From contig CBDIIA010000003.1 of NCBI GenBank assembly GCA_965279475.1, positions 1,302,001-1,366,000 on the forward strand: 64,000 nt of DNA, given 5' to 3'. Positions 52,387 through 61,361 of this stretch are shown here, piece after piece. Below the pieces are notes generated by a model. The model was not told the DNA's origin and made no database searches. It saw nothing but the letters and a program-made list of their open reading frames with translations. Every line of letters starts with the position of its first letter. The first letter of the stretch is position 1. The translations under genes and the position numbers were made by a program. The stretch comes from Pseudorhodoferax sp965279475. GTDB taxonomy: Bacteria > Pseudomonadota > Gammaproteobacteria > Burkholderiales > Burkholderiaceae_C.

Positions 52387-53097
52387 TCATGCCGCATCCT
52401 TGAACGCGATCCAGCTGCTCCAGAACAGGCTCGAGAAGAAGCGCAACGGCCTGTGCAAGCCGGCTTCGGCCAGCAGCGCCTCGACCTCGTTTTCCGAAGC
52501 CGGCGGCACGGCGCCGCGGCGGATCTTACCCAACTTGGCCTCCACTTCGCTCTCGCTGGCGCCGGCCATGCGCCAGCGCCTGGCCCAGGCGGCGAGGAAC
52601 AGCGGCTGTGATGCGTAGGGAGAGCGATTGCAGGCGACGATCAGCGGGGCGCCCGTCGCCAGACGATCGGCCAGCGTCCGCAGGATGCCGCGTTTGCCTT
52701 CCGGTTCCGGGACGTGGTGCAGCACGCCGATGAGCGTTGCCGCATCGAACTGGCGCTGGCCCGGAAGCGACTCGACGGTACCGGCGAAAGGTTCGACCCG
52801 GCCCGACAGGCCGGCCGCGTCCACGTGTTCCATCGCCATCGCGAGCATGGCGGGGGATGGATCGGCGGCCACGAACGACCATCGCGGCTCCAGCCGGGCC
52901 GCCACCAGGATCTCCTGGGCCGTGCCTCCCGCGCCGGCGACCAGAACGGTTCTGGCGTCGGACCCGAGATGCGCGGACAGCAGGCAGGCGGACAGTTCGT
53001 GGCAGGCGTCGTAGCCGGCGAGGGCGATCCGGCTCTGCGTTGCGTACTCGGCGGCGCGGGCGTTGTCGAACTTAGCGACGGAATCCGGGGTGTGCAT
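52387..53097 (-). CDS. SAM-dependent methyltransferase, unknown substrate
   Basis: 236-aa class I methyltransferase: motif I VLVAGAGGTAQEIL (51-64), acidic residue of motif II ADPSPAML, and LIGVLHHVPEPEGKRGIL (motif IV). The C-terminal third (MAGASESEVEAKLGKIRRG) is helical. No neighbouring gene hints at a substrate. The first residues MHTPDSVAKFDNARAAEYATQ look like the entry helix common in small-molecule methyltransferases. Confidence 0.8.
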   Translation of the reverse strand: MHTPDSVAKFDNARAAEYATQSRIALAGYDACHELSACLLSAHLGSDARTVLVAGAGGTAQEILVAARLEPRWSFVAADPSPAMLAMAMEHVDAAGLSGRVEPFAGTVESLPGQRQFDAATLIGVLHHVPEPEGKRGILRTLADRLATGAPLIVACNRSPYASQPLFLAAWARRWRMAGASESEVEAKLGKIRRGAVPPASENEVEALLAEAGLHRPLRFFSSLFWSSWIAFKDAA

Positions 53098-53209
53098 GTT
53101 CGGCCGATTCTGTCGACCCCTGCGCTGCGAGGGAAGCAGTGTTTGGCGAGCAGCCTCATCGGTTTCGGAGAACGGTCCGCACGAGCGCCGAGGGCGCTGC
53201 GACCGGGCG

Positions 53210-53392
53210 TCACGTCATGCGGTGGGTGGCTTCTTCGCCGGTCGGTTCAGCGTTCCAAGCCGGGCCTGCTGCCTGGCGGTCGTTCGATCCACGCAACCGC
53301 AGCGCGGCGAGCCGTTCCATGCGCTCGCCTTCGCGCATGACGTAGCGCACCAGCAAGGCAACGACCAGGACACCCAACGCGGCATATTCCAT
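53210..53392 (-). CDS. Small single-span membrane protein
   Basis: 60 aa; one hydrophobic segment MEYAALGVLVVALLVRYV near the start then a charged helix (MREGERMERLAALRL) and a polar tail. The ATG at 53392 has GGTGGG upstream. No family recognised. Support comes only from the composition (a clean signal-anchor) and the lack of a better gene here. Confidence 0.4.
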   Translation of the reverse strand: MEYAALGVLVVALLVRYVMREGERMERLAALRLRGSNDRQAAGPAWNAEPTGEEATHRMT

Positions 53393-53525
53393 GACAAACC
53401 CACCATCAGCTATGTTGTGGCGTGATGGTCGAGCGGTGCTGCTGACCATCGCCTGACCTGCGGTCTAGGCGTTTTCCCTTGTACGGGAGCGTTGGGACCC
53501 CCGTCAGCCCCCGTGCCTTCAGCGT

Positions 53526-53720
53526 TCAGCCGGGGTTGGCAACAGCTTGGTCCGACGGTGCAGCGAACCACTCAGGGCCGCGCGCCGGAAACTCGTACTG
53601 TTTGGACTCGACGCTGGCGGTGTCGGCAAAGTAATCGTCTGCCTCGCCGCCTCCGCAACCGGACAGGCATCCGGCGATCAGCAACAGGGGAAGCGCGACC
53701 TTGGCAAACGACTGGAACAT
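53526..53720 (-). CDS. Small lipoprotein
   Basis: 64 aa. MFQSFAKVALPLLLIAGCLSGCGGGEADD has a charged n-region, hydrophobic core and a lipobox (LIAGC or CLSGC), then an acidic, polar mature part of about 40 residues. No family recognised. It lies between the small membrane protein and the divergent fumC. Confidence 0.5.
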   Translation of the reverse strand: MFQSFAKVALPLLLIAGCLSGCGGGEADDYFADTASVESKQYEFPARGPEWFAAPSDQAVANPG

Positions 53721-53964
53721 GTGGAGTCCGAACAGGGTGAAGGGATGGCTGCCATTCTTTCTGCGTGCGGCGGATTTCCTGTGGCCGGAAGTCACGCATC
53801 GCGCTCCTCATGTCGGGCGAGACACATTCGCGCCACAGTCCGTCGCGGCGCCGCGACAAGCCCCAGGTGCCGAGGCATGGCAAGGACCTCGGCGCAGACG
53901 CCTGCCGCCGGACGCGTCACCCCACCGGGCCTAAAATGAGAGGAATTCTTATTTGAGGCTTTCC

Positions 53965-55350
53965 ATGACCACCCGTACCGAACGCGACACCTTTGGGCCG
54001 ATCGACGTGCCTGCCGACAAGCTGTGGGGCGCGCAGACGCAGCGCTCGCTGCAGAATTTCGACATCTCCGGCGAGCGGCAGCCGCGCGAGATCATCAAGG
54101 CGCTCGCCCAGGTCAAGCGGGCATCGGCGGTGGTCAACCACGCGCTCGGCCTGCAGGACGAGAAGAAGACCCAGGCCATCGTCGCCGCGGCCGACGAGGT
54201 GATCGCCGGGCGGCACCCCGACGAGTTTCCGCTGGTGGTCTGGCAGACCGGCTCGGGCACGCAGACCAACATGAACGTCAACGAGGTGCTGGCGAATCGC
54301 GCCAGCGAACTGCTGGGCGGCGAGCGGGGCGAAGGGCGGTTGGTGCATCCGAACGACGATGTGAACCGCAGCCAGTCGAGCAACGACGTGTTCCCCACCG
54401 CGATGCACGTGGCGGCCGTGGTGGCCATCACCGAGCGGCTGCTGCCGGCGATTGCCCGATTGCGCGGCACGCTAGCAAAGAAGGCGACGGATTTCGACGG
54501 CATCGTCAAGATCGGCCGCACCCACCTGCAGGACGCCACGCCGCTCACGCTGGGCCAGGAGTTCTCGGGCTACGTGGCCCAGCTCGACCATGGCGAGCGG
54601 CACGTGCGCGCCGCGCTGCCGCACCTGTGCGAACTGGCGCTGGGCGGCACGGCCGTCGGCACCGGGCTCAACGCGCCCACGGGGTACGCCGAGCAGGCCG
54701 CGGCCGAGCTGGCGCGGCTGACCGGCCAGCCCTTCGTCACCGCGCCCAACAAGTTCGAGGCGCTGGCCTCGGTCGATGCGTTGGTGCACGCGCACGGCGC
54801 GCTGAAGACGCTGGCCGCCAGCATGATGAAGATCGCCAATGACGTGCGCTGGCTGGCCAGCGGCCCGCGCAGCGGCATCGGCGAACTGAGCATCCCCGAG
54901 AACGAGCCGGGCTCGTCGATCATGCCGGGCAAGGTCAACCCGACGCAGAGCGAGGCCGTGACCATGCTGGCCGCGCAGGTGTTCGGCAACGACGTGGCGA
55001 TCAATTTCGGCGGCGCCTCGGGCAACTTCGAGCTGAACGTGTTCCGCCCGATGGTGGCGCACAACTTCCTGCAGAGCGTGCGCCTGCTGGCCGACGGCAT
55101 GCGCAGCTTCAACGACCACTGCGCCGTGGGCATCGAGCCCAACCAGGCCCGCATCACCGAGCTGGTCGACCGTTCGCTGATGCTGGTGACCGCGCTCAAT
55201 ACGCACATCGGCTACGACAAGGCGGCCTACATCGCGAAGAAAGCGCACAAGGAAGGCACGAGCCTGCGCGAGGCCGCGGTCGCGTCGGGCCACGTGACGG
55301 GCGAGCAGTTCGACCAGTGGGTGGTGCCGGGCAACATGGTCGGGCGTTGA
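53965..55350 (+). CDS. fumC: Class II fumarate hydratase
   Basis: 461-aa iron-independent fumarase of the TCA cycle. The aspartase/fumarase signature GSSIMPGKVNP is intact, as are the TGSGTQTNMN and IKIGRTHLQDATPL-type active-site segments (VKIGRTHLQDA). The start ATG at 53965 gives the family N-terminus MTTRTERDTFGP. Usually expressed when iron is scarce or oxidative stress inactivates the class I enzyme; that control is inferred, not seen. A TAAAAT element lies at 53932-53937. Confidence 0.97.
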   Translation: MTTRTERDTFGPIDVPADKLWGAQTQRSLQNFDISGERQPREIIKALAQVKRASAVVNHALGLQDEKKTQAIVAAADEVIAGRHPDEFPLVVWQTGSGTQTNMNVNEVLANRASELLGGERGEGRLVHPNDDVNRSQSSNDVFPTAMHVAAVVAITERLLPAIARLRGTLAKKATDFDGIVKIGRTHLQDATPLTLGQEFSGYVAQLDHGERHVRAALPHLCELALGGTAVGTGLNAPTGYAEQAAAELARLTGQPFVTAPNKFEALASVDALVHAHGALKTLAASMMKIANDVRWLASGPRSGIGELSIPENEPGSSIMPGKVNPTQSEAVTMLAAQVFGNDVAINFGGASGNFELNVFRPMVAHNFLQSVRLLADGMRSFNDHCAVGIEPNQARITELVDRSLMLVTALNTHIGYDKAAYIAKKAHKEGTSLREAAVASGHVTGEQFDQWVVPGNMVGR

Positions 55351-55411
55351 ACACCGGGGCTACGCGGGGGCATTGCATTTCGCGCGGCGGAAGTGCCGGT
55401 ACCAAGGATGC

Positions 55412-55438
55412 CAAAAAAACAATCGCCGCTCCTAAGAT
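55412..55438 (+). promoter_or_regulatory. Promoter-like motif A, upstream of hydrolase (shared)
   Basis: CAAAAAAACAA (55412-55422) is followed by TCCTAAGAT with a -10-like TAAGAT at 55433-55438. The same 11-base A-tract and TCCTA spacing recur upstream of the aminotransferase gene (58739-58764). A-tract and -10 are 21 bases apart (20 in the other copy), so an activator or A-tract-bent promoter is suggested. Confidence 0.4.
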
Positions 55439-55490
55439 CGGCACCGGCTGCACGCAGCCGATCACCGCTTCTGTTGGAGACTCCCGTTCC

Positions 55491-55577
55491 ATGAACCTGC
55501 TTGTGCCCATGAGGGCATCCCACCCGCGGCCCCGGCCGTTTGAGAACCCGGCCGCTCCGGCGGGCGCTGCTGCATGA
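55491..55577 (+). CDS. Possible 28-residue leader ORF upstream of hydrolase
   Basis: ATG at 55491 with GGAG about 12 bases upstream encodes MNLLVPMRASHPRPRPFENP and eight further residues. Its TGA (55575-55577) overlaps the hydrolase ATG (ATGA), so it could couple translation to the hydrolase. It resembles no known peptide; the overlap is the only support. Confidence 0.35.
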   Translation: MNLLVPMRASHPRPRPFENPAAPAGAAA

Positions 55578-56413
55578 GGGCGGTACCGGGCCACGGCCGC
55601 CTGCTGTCCTACTACGACTGGGGCGCCACGCCGTTCTTCGCGCTGCAGGCCGACCAGCGTTTTCCGTACTGCATGTACGTGCCGCAGAGCTACGACGAGG
55701 ACGCGGCGCGCGTGTACCCGCTGGTCGTGCTGATCCACGGCACCGAGCGCTGGCCGCACGCCTACCGCGACCGCTTTGAGACCTTCTGCGAAGAACACCA
55801 CTGCATCGTGGTGGCGCCGCTGTTCGCGGTCGGCATGGGCCAAGCCGGCGACCTGAGCGGCTACAAGTTCATCGAGTTCGCCGGCGTGCGCTACGACCAG
55901 GTGCTGCTGCAGATCGTCGATGAGATCGCGGCCAAGTGGCGCATCGCGCGCCGCTTCCTGCTGCACGGGTTTTCGGGCGGGGGCCACTTCGCACACCGCT
56001 TCGCCTATCTGCATGCGGACCGGCTCGCGGCCGTGTCGATCGGTGCGCCGGGCGTGGTGACGCTGCTCGACGCGCAGGCGCCCAGCTGGCGTGGGGTGGC
56101 CGATCTGCAGGCGCGTTTCGGCAGCGCGGTCGACCTCGATGCGCTGCGCCGCGTGCAGGTGCAGATGGTCGTCGGCGCGCAGGACGTGGAGACCTGGGAG
56201 ATCGGCGTGCCGCCGACCAGTCCGCTTTATATCGAAGGCGTCAACGACCAGTCGACCCACCGCATCGGCCGGCTGCAGGCGCTCAAGGCGTCGTGGGAGC
56301 GGCAGGGTATTGCCGTGCGTCTCGATGTCGTGCCCGGCGCCGTGCACAAGTCGGCCATGGTGGCGCCGGCGGTGAAAGACTTCTTCGCCAGCGTGCTCAC
56401 AGCGGCGGCATAG
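55574..56413 (+). CDS. Alpha/beta hydrolase
   Basis: 279 aa with no signal peptide. Nucleophile elbow LHGFSGGGHFAHR (Ser about 138) and oxyanion region VVLIHGTERW. A His near the C-terminus (GAVHKSAM) completes a plausible triad. The fold resembles esterase/depolymerase-type (PHB depolymerase-like) enzymes, but the substrate is unknown. It shares a promoter motif with the aminotransferase and sits next to the serine hydrolase gene (convergent), suggesting a role in the same catabolic locus. Confidence 0.8.
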   Translation: MRAVPGHGRLLSYYDWGATPFFALQADQRFPYCMYVPQSYDEDAARVYPLVVLIHGTERWPHAYRDRFETFCEEHHCIVVAPLFAVGMGQAGDLSGYKFIEFAGVRYDQVLLQIVDEIAAKWRIARRFLLHGFSGGGHFAHRFAYLHADRLAAVSIGAPGVVTLLDAQAPSWRGVADLQARFGSAVDLDALRRVQVQMVVGAQDVETWEIGVPPTSPLYIEGVNDQSTHRIGRLQALKASWERQGIAVRLDVVPGAVHKSAMVAPAVKDFFASVLTAAA

Positions 56414-56451
56414 CCGCAACGCCGGGGGCGGCCGGTCCAGCCGTCAGTCCG

Positions 56452-57741
56452 TCAGCCCATCAGCCGTTCGGCCAGCGCGCGGAACGCCGGCATCGAGGTC
56501 GGCAGGTGGGCGTTGGCGGCCAGCGGATGCGATGCGAACCGTGCCACCACCATCTCGGCCGTGGGGTCGATGTGCAGCACCTGGCCATGGATGCCCTGCG
56601 CGGTGAACGTGCCGTGCGCATCGTGGGCCACCCACCACATGTTGCGGTAGCTCCAGCCGGCCAGACGGGTGTAGCCGGCCATCGCGAAGCGGGCCGGATC
56701 GGCACCGCGGCGGATGTCGTGCACCACGGCCTCGGGCACGATCTGCGTGCCGTTGAAATGGCCGCCGAGCCGCATCATCTCGCCCACGCGCGCCAGGTCG
56801 CGCAGGCCGCAACAGAAACCTCCGCCCGCCGACTCGGCGCCCTGGCCGTCGATCAGAAACGCGGCGTCCTGCTCGGCACCCAGCCGGCTCCAGATGCGTT
56901 CGCTCAGCAGGCGCGCCACCGGCTGGCCGGCCGCACGGCTGATCAGCCAGCCCAGCGCATCGGTGTTGACGGTCTGGTAGGCGAAGGCGTCGCCATGCGT
57001 ACCAAGCTGCGGCACCGTCTGCAGGAACTGGCGGAAGCCTTCGGGCCCGGCATAACCGGCCGGCCGCGGCAGCAGCTCGCCGGCCCGCGCGTACATCCAC
57101 ACGCTGGCATTCGGGTCGGCGTAGTTCTCCGAGTAGTCGAGCGCGGTCGTCATGTCCATCACCTGGCGCACGGTGGCATTGCCGAAGGCGCTGGCGGCCA
57201 GCTCGGGGATGTAGTGCGTCACCAGCGCGTGTTCGTCGAGCAGGCCTTCGGCCACCAGCATCGCGCCCAGTGTGCCGACCAGCGACTTGGTGACCGACAT
57301 CGCCATGTGCTGGCCGTCCTCGTGCAGCGCGCCGAAGTAACGCTCCTGCACGATGCGGCCGCGGTGCAGCACGACAACGCCGTCGGCAACCATCGCCGCC
57401 AGCGCATCGCTCCAGCGGGTCGCCAGGCCTTCCTGCAGCGGCACGAAACCCACGTCGTCGAGATCGTTCCGCTCGGCGCGCGGCAGCACGGCCACCGGCC
57501 CGGGGCCGCGCGGCACGTTGCGCGTGGGCTGCAGTTCGCGCAGATGCGAGAAGGCCCAGCGGCTGTGCGGAAAGTCGAACACCGGCGTCGTGCGTGGTGT
57601 GGCTGGCCGGGGCGCGTCGGCCAGCGCAGGAGGGACGAAGCCATCTCGCCAGTAGTCGGTGGGGACCGGTCCAGGGGATGCGGCGGATGCGGTCGGGTCG
57701 ATGGAGGCGGTATGCATGTGCGGGTGGGTACGGTGGCTCAT
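56452..57741 (-). CDS. Serine hydrolase of the beta-lactamase/NylB type
   Basis: 429-aa class C beta-lactamase-like hydrolase. The nucleophile motif is Ser149-x-x-Lys152 (SVTK); YSENYADPNASVW matches the segment of NylB-type (6-aminohexanoate-dimer hydrolase) enzymes that carries the tyrosine for amide hydrolysis. A long N-terminal region (1-105) of low complexity precedes it. There is no signal peptide, so it is cytoplasmic. Its start overlaps the GntR stop (ATGA). Together with the aminotransferase it hints at cutting an amide and deaminating the omega-amino product; the exact substrate is unknown. Confidence 0.83.
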   Translation of the reverse strand: MSHRTHPHMHTASIDPTASAASPGPVPTDYWRDGFVPPALADAPRPATPRTTPVFDFPHSRWAFSHLRELQPTRNVPRGPGPVAVLPRAERNDLDDVGFVPLQEGLATRWSDALAAMVADGVVVLHRGRIVQERYFGALHEDGQHMAMSVTKSLVGTLGAMLVAEGLLDEHALVTHYIPELAASAFGNATVRQVMDMTTALDYSENYADPNASVWMYARAGELLPRPAGYAGPEGFRQFLQTVPQLGTHGDAFAYQTVNTDALGWLISRAAGQPVARLLSERIWSRLGAEQDAAFLIDGQGAESAGGGFCCGLRDLARVGEMMRLGGHFNGTQIVPEAVVHDIRRGADPARFAMAGYTRLAGWSYRNMWWVAHDAHGTFTAQGIHGQVLHIDPTAEMVVARFASHPLAANAHLPTSMPAFRALAERLMG

Positions 57742-58655
57742 GATGGATCGAGCATGCCCATCACGCGCCGCTCCAGCAGGCCGCTGGCGCGGCTCAGGTG
57801 GGCGTGCATGTGCTGCTCGGCAGTGCTCAGCTGGCCGGCCTCGACGGCGTCGAGGATCTGCAGGTGTTCTTCGCTCGACTGGCGCAGCGCCGCGGCGCTG
57901 ACCAGCGGGTAGTCGGACAGGTCGGACATGCGGCGCAGCCGGTTCTGCTGCCGCATCGCGTCGAGGATGAAACGGTTGCCCGAGGCGCTGGCCAGCAGCT
58001 CGTGCAGCTCGGCATTGGCCTCGAAAAAATCCATCCAGGTGTAGCGCGACGCGTGGGTGATCAGCGACTGCTGGCGCGCACGGCAGGCTACCAGCCGCTC
58101 GGCGTCGATGCGGAAGCTCGGCTCGCGCAGGGCCGCGCATTCGAGCGTCAGGCGAAAGCGGTAACTCTCGCGTTCGCTTTCCACCGAGTCCAGTGTTTCG
58201 GTGAACTCCCAGCGCTGGTAGTGGCGCCCGCGCAGCACGCCGTCCTGCAGCAGGGTGGTCAGCACGCTGCGCAGCAGCTCGCGCCGCACGCCGTAGGTCT
58301 GCGCCAGTTCCAACTCGTTCACCTGGGTCGGCAGCTTGCCGGCCAGGCGGTCGCGCAGCAGCCGGTAGTACAGCGTCTTCTCTTCGTCCTCGGGGATGTC
58401 GCGCCGGGCCTGGCCCAGGGCGGCGCGGTCGGCGTTGAGCGTGTAGCCGCGGTTGGGGCGGTACTGCAGCACCGCACGGGCGTGCAGAAAACGCAGCGCC
58501 GCGCGCACCGGTGTGCGCGAGATGCCCAGCCGGCTGGCCAGATCGGCTTCGGTCAGGTGGCGGCCGTTCTGGTAACTGCCGGCCAGCGCCTGGTCGAGCA
58601 CGTAGCGGCTGACGCGCTGGGTCAGCGGCGGGATGGTCTTTTGAACTGCTTGCAC
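57738..58655 (-). CDS. GntR-family regulator (FCD type) with two winged-helix domains
   Basis: 305 aa, longer than a typical FCD-type GntR protein (about 230-250). N-terminal winged helix (residues 8-72, LASRLGISRTPVRAALRFLH), then a second HTH-like part (about 90-155, ELAQTYGVRRELLRSVLTTL), then the ligand-binding FCD helices with metal-type His (ANAELHELLA, EEHLQILDAVE). FCD domains bind small acids, fitting regulation of a catabolic locus. Divergent from the aminotransferase operon; the 160-base gap likely holds its operator. Confidence 0.88.
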   Translation of the reverse strand: MQAVQKTIPPLTQRVSRYVLDQALAGSYQNGRHLTEADLASRLGISRTPVRAALRFLHARAVLQYRPNRGYTLNADRAALGQARRDIPEDEEKTLYYRLLRDRLAGKLPTQVNELELAQTYGVRRELLRSVLTTLLQDGVLRGRHYQRWEFTETLDSVESERESYRFRLTLECAALREPSFRIDAERLVACRARQQSLITHASRYTWMDFFEANAELHELLASASGNRFILDAMRQQNRLRRMSDLSDYPLVSAAALRQSSEEHLQILDAVEAGQLSTAEQHMHAHLSRASGLLERRVMGMLDPS

Positions 58656-58738
58656 TGGTCGCTTTCCCCGTTCGGCGTGCCCGCATGATCGCAGGGCTTT
58701 TGTATTTTCATCGCGAAAAAACCATGTTCATGCGGGAT

Positions 58739-58764
58739 CAAAAAAACAACTGCGTTCCTAGAAT
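58739..58764 (+). promoter_or_regulatory. Promoter-like motif B, upstream of aminotransferase (shared)
   Basis: CAAAAAAACAA at 58739-58749 followed by TTCCTAGAAT with a -10-like TAGAAT at 58759-58764, the same arrangement as at 55412-55438. It lies 52 bases before the aminotransferase start and just right of the divergent GntR gene. A nearby A-tract (CGCGAAAAAACC, about 58713) precedes it. Possible GntR operator or activator site. Confidence 0.4.
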
Positions 58765-58815
58765 TTGTTGCAGGCCGGCCCGACCAACGGGCCGCCACCA
58801 CAGAGAAACCATCGC

Positions 58816-60195
58816 ATGGCCACTGTCGAAGCCCCTCTCTCCGCCGATCGTTCCGGACCCGCCTCCGCCGCAGGCGCCGACCCGTCGCTCGCTGCGTTCT
58901 GGATGCCGTTCACGCCCAACCGCAAGTTCAAGCGCACGCCGCAGCTGGTGGTGGGCAGCGAGGGCCTGTACTACGACATGGCCGACGGGCGCCGCGTGCT
59001 TGACGCCATCGCCGGCCTGTGGTGTGTCAATGCCGGCCATCGCAACCCGCGCATCACCGCCGCGCTGAAGGCGCAACTCGACGTGCTCGACTACGCGCCC
59101 AACTTCCAGCTGGGTCACAAGGGTGCGTTCGCGCTGGCGTCGCGCCTGGAGCAGATGGCGCCGGCCGACCTGAACCACGTGTTCTTCACCAACTCGGGGT
59201 CCGAATCGGTCGACACCGCATTGAAGATCGCGCTGGCCTACCACCGGGCACGTGGCGATGCCGGCCGCTACCGGCTGATCGGGCGCGAACGTTCGTACCA
59301 TGGCGTGGGCTTCGGCGGCATCTCGGTCGGCGGCATCGGCCGGCAGCGCAGCACCTTCGGGCCGCTGCTCAACGGCGTGGACCATCTGCCGCACACGCAC
59401 GACCCGGTGCGCAACGCGTTTTCGCGCGGCGAGCCGCCGCACGGCATCGACAAGGCCGACGCGCTGGAGGCGCTGCTGGCGTTGCACGACCCGTCGACGG
59501 TGGCCGCCGTCATCGTCGAGCCGGTCGCCGGCTCCACCGGCGTGCTGCCGCCGCCACAGGGTTACCTGAAGCGGCTGCGCGAGATCTGCGACCGGCACGG
59601 CGTGCTGCTGATCTTCGACGAGGTGATCACCGGTTTCGGCCGCCTGGGCACACGTTTCGCGGCCGACTATTTCGGCGTGGTGCCCGACATCATCACCACG
59701 GCCAAGGGGCTGACCAACGGCGCCGTGCCGATGGGTGCGGTGCTGGTGCGCGAGGGCGTGCACCAGGCCTTCATGCAGGCCGCCGAGGGCGTCACCGAGC
59801 TGATGCACGGCTACACCTATTCGGGCCACCCGCTGGCCTGCGCCGCCGCCATGGCCACACTCGACGCCTATGAGCAGGACGGCCTGTTCGAGCAGGCGGC
59901 GGCACTGTCGCCGTACTTCGAGGATGGTCTGCACTGCCTGCGCGGGCTGGATGGTGTGATCGACATCCGCACCATCGGCCTGCTGGCCGGCGTGGAACTT
60001 GCAGTGCTCGACGGTGTCCCCGGCGCCCATGCGCTGGCCGTCGCGCAGCAGTGCCTGGCACAGGGTGTGATGGTGCGCTCGGTCGGTGACACGATCGCGC
60101 TGTCGCCACCGTTCACGATCACCCGCGGGCACATCGACCAGATCGTCGACGTGCTGCGCATGGCCATCGTCCGGGTCGCCGCGCAGAAAGCCTGA
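58816..60195 (+). CDS. Class III aminotransferase (omega-amino acid:pyruvate type)
   Basis: 459-aa PLP enzyme. Family marks: FWMPFTPNRKFKRTPQ and YDMADGRRVLDAIAGLWCVNAGH at the N-terminus, which match beta-alanine/omega-amino acid:pyruvate transaminases; PLP-binding Lys297 (TTAKGLTNG), FDEVITGFGRLG. Transfers the amino group from omega-amino acids or amines to pyruvate. First gene of a forward operon with the C45 protein and peptide ABC transporter. Start at 58816 rather than 58765, because the prefix is Pro-rich and unlike the family. Confidence 0.92.
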   Translation: MATVEAPLSADRSGPASAAGADPSLAAFWMPFTPNRKFKRTPQLVVGSEGLYYDMADGRRVLDAIAGLWCVNAGHRNPRITAALKAQLDVLDYAPNFQLGHKGAFALASRLEQMAPADLNHVFFTNSGSESVDTALKIALAYHRARGDAGRYRLIGRERSYHGVGFGGISVGGIGRQRSTFGPLLNGVDHLPHTHDPVRNAFSRGEPPHGIDKADALEALLALHDPSTVAAVIVEPVAGSTGVLPPPQGYLKRLREICDRHGVLLIFDEVITGFGRLGTRFAADYFGVVPDIITTAKGLTNGAVPMGAVLVREGVHQAFMQAAEGVTELMHGYTYSGHPLACAAAMATLDAYEQDGLFEQAAALSPYFEDGLHCLRGLDGVIDIRTIGLLAGVELAVLDGVPGAHALAVAQQCLAQGVMVRSVGDTIALSPPFTITRGHIDQIVDVLRMAIVRVAAQKA

Positions 60196-60240
60196 CCGGC
60201 GCGCCCTGCATCCGACTCCATCCACGAACCGCGTCCTGCC

Positions 60241-61332
60241 ATGGCCATCGAATCCTTCCCGCTCTACGACATCGAGGGCGATGCCCGCCAGTGCGGCCTG
60301 CAGTACGGTCGAGCCGCCGGCGAGCGCATCGCATCGAGCCTGCGCACCTACCGCGCGGCGTTCGAGCGCGTCGGGCTCGACTGGGCGCGCACGCAGGTGC
60401 TGGCCCGCCGCTTCGTGCCGGCCATCGAGGCCTTCGACGCCGACATGCTGCGCGAGCTGGAAGGCCTGGCGGCCGGGGCCGAGGTCGCGCTCGAAGACAT
60501 CGTGGCGCTGAACGCGCGCAGCGAGCTCCTGTATGCCTTCGCCAAGCTCGAAGCCAACGAGCCGCCGGACGGTTGCACCGGCGTCGTGGTGATGCCGTCT
60601 GCCGCGCGTGACGGCCGTCTGATCCATGCGCAGAACTGGGACTGGCGGGTCGAGAGCCTGGACATCAGCGTGGTGCTGCGCGTGCACCCGGCCAAGGGCC
60701 CGGCGCTGCTGACCTTTGCCGAAGCCGGCACGCTGGCACGCGCGGGTGTCAACGCGCATGGCATCGCGGTCACCGGCAACTTCATCAAGGCCGATGGCGA
60801 CGGCGAACACCAGGGCGTGCCGCTGCCGCTGATCCGCCGCGCCATCCTCAAGTCGACGCTGTATGCCGATGCCATTGGCGTGGTCTGCCGCACGGCGCGC
60901 ACCATCTCCAACAACATGATGGTGTCGCACGCAGAAGGCGAGGCCGTGAGCCTGGAGACCACGCCGCAGCAGGTGTTCTGGCAACTGCCCGAGGCCGGCC
61001 TGCTGGTGCACGCCAACCACTTCAAGACGCCGGGTGCCCTGGCGCGCGTGGTCGACCGCAGCCTGGAGACCACGCCCGATTCGCTGTACCGCGACCGGCG
61101 CGTGACCGAGCAGCTGGCAGCGAACGCCGGTCACCTGACCGAGCAGCATGTGATCGACGCGTTGCAGGACCGCTTCGGCGCGCCGCGTGCCGTCTGCCGC
61201 AGCCCGAGCGCCGGGCCGGGCGGTGCGTCGGCGGCCACGGTCGCCACCATCGTCATCGACCCCACGGCGCGCAAGATGCGCATTGCGCCGGCGCCGTTCC
61301 TGCCGCACCGCTTCACCGAGTATTCCCTTTGA
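60241..61332 (+). CDS. C45-family autoprocessing amidase (acyl-CoA:6-APA acyltransferase-like)
   Basis: 363-aa Ntn-hydrolase. The conserved cleavage site is DGCTG with Cys112 as the new N-terminal nucleophile after autoproteolysis; HAQNWDWRVE (oxyanion/substrate) and GNFIKAD follow. The family hydrolyses or transfers acyl groups on amides. It lies 45 bases after the aminotransferase and 30 bases before the solute-binding protein start. Most likely hydrolyses an N-acyl amino compound that the transporter brings in; inferred. Confidence 0.85.
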   Translation: MAIESFPLYDIEGDARQCGLQYGRAAGERIASSLRTYRAAFERVGLDWARTQVLARRFVPAIEAFDADMLRELEGLAAGAEVALEDIVALNARSELLYAFAKLEANEPPDGCTGVVVMPSAARDGRLIHAQNWDWRVESLDISVVLRVHPAKGPALLTFAEAGTLARAGVNAHGIAVTGNFIKADGDGEHQGVPLPLIRRAILKSTLYADAIGVVCRTARTISNNMMVSHAEGEAVSLETTPQQVFWQLPEAGLLVHANHFKTPGALARVVDRSLETTPDSLYRDRRVTEQLAANAGHLTEQHVIDALQDRFGAPRAVCRSPSAGPGGASAATVATIVIDPTARKMRIAPAPFLPHRFTEYSL

Positions 61333-61361
61333 TCCACCCCGCCCACGACAGGAGTGTTGCC

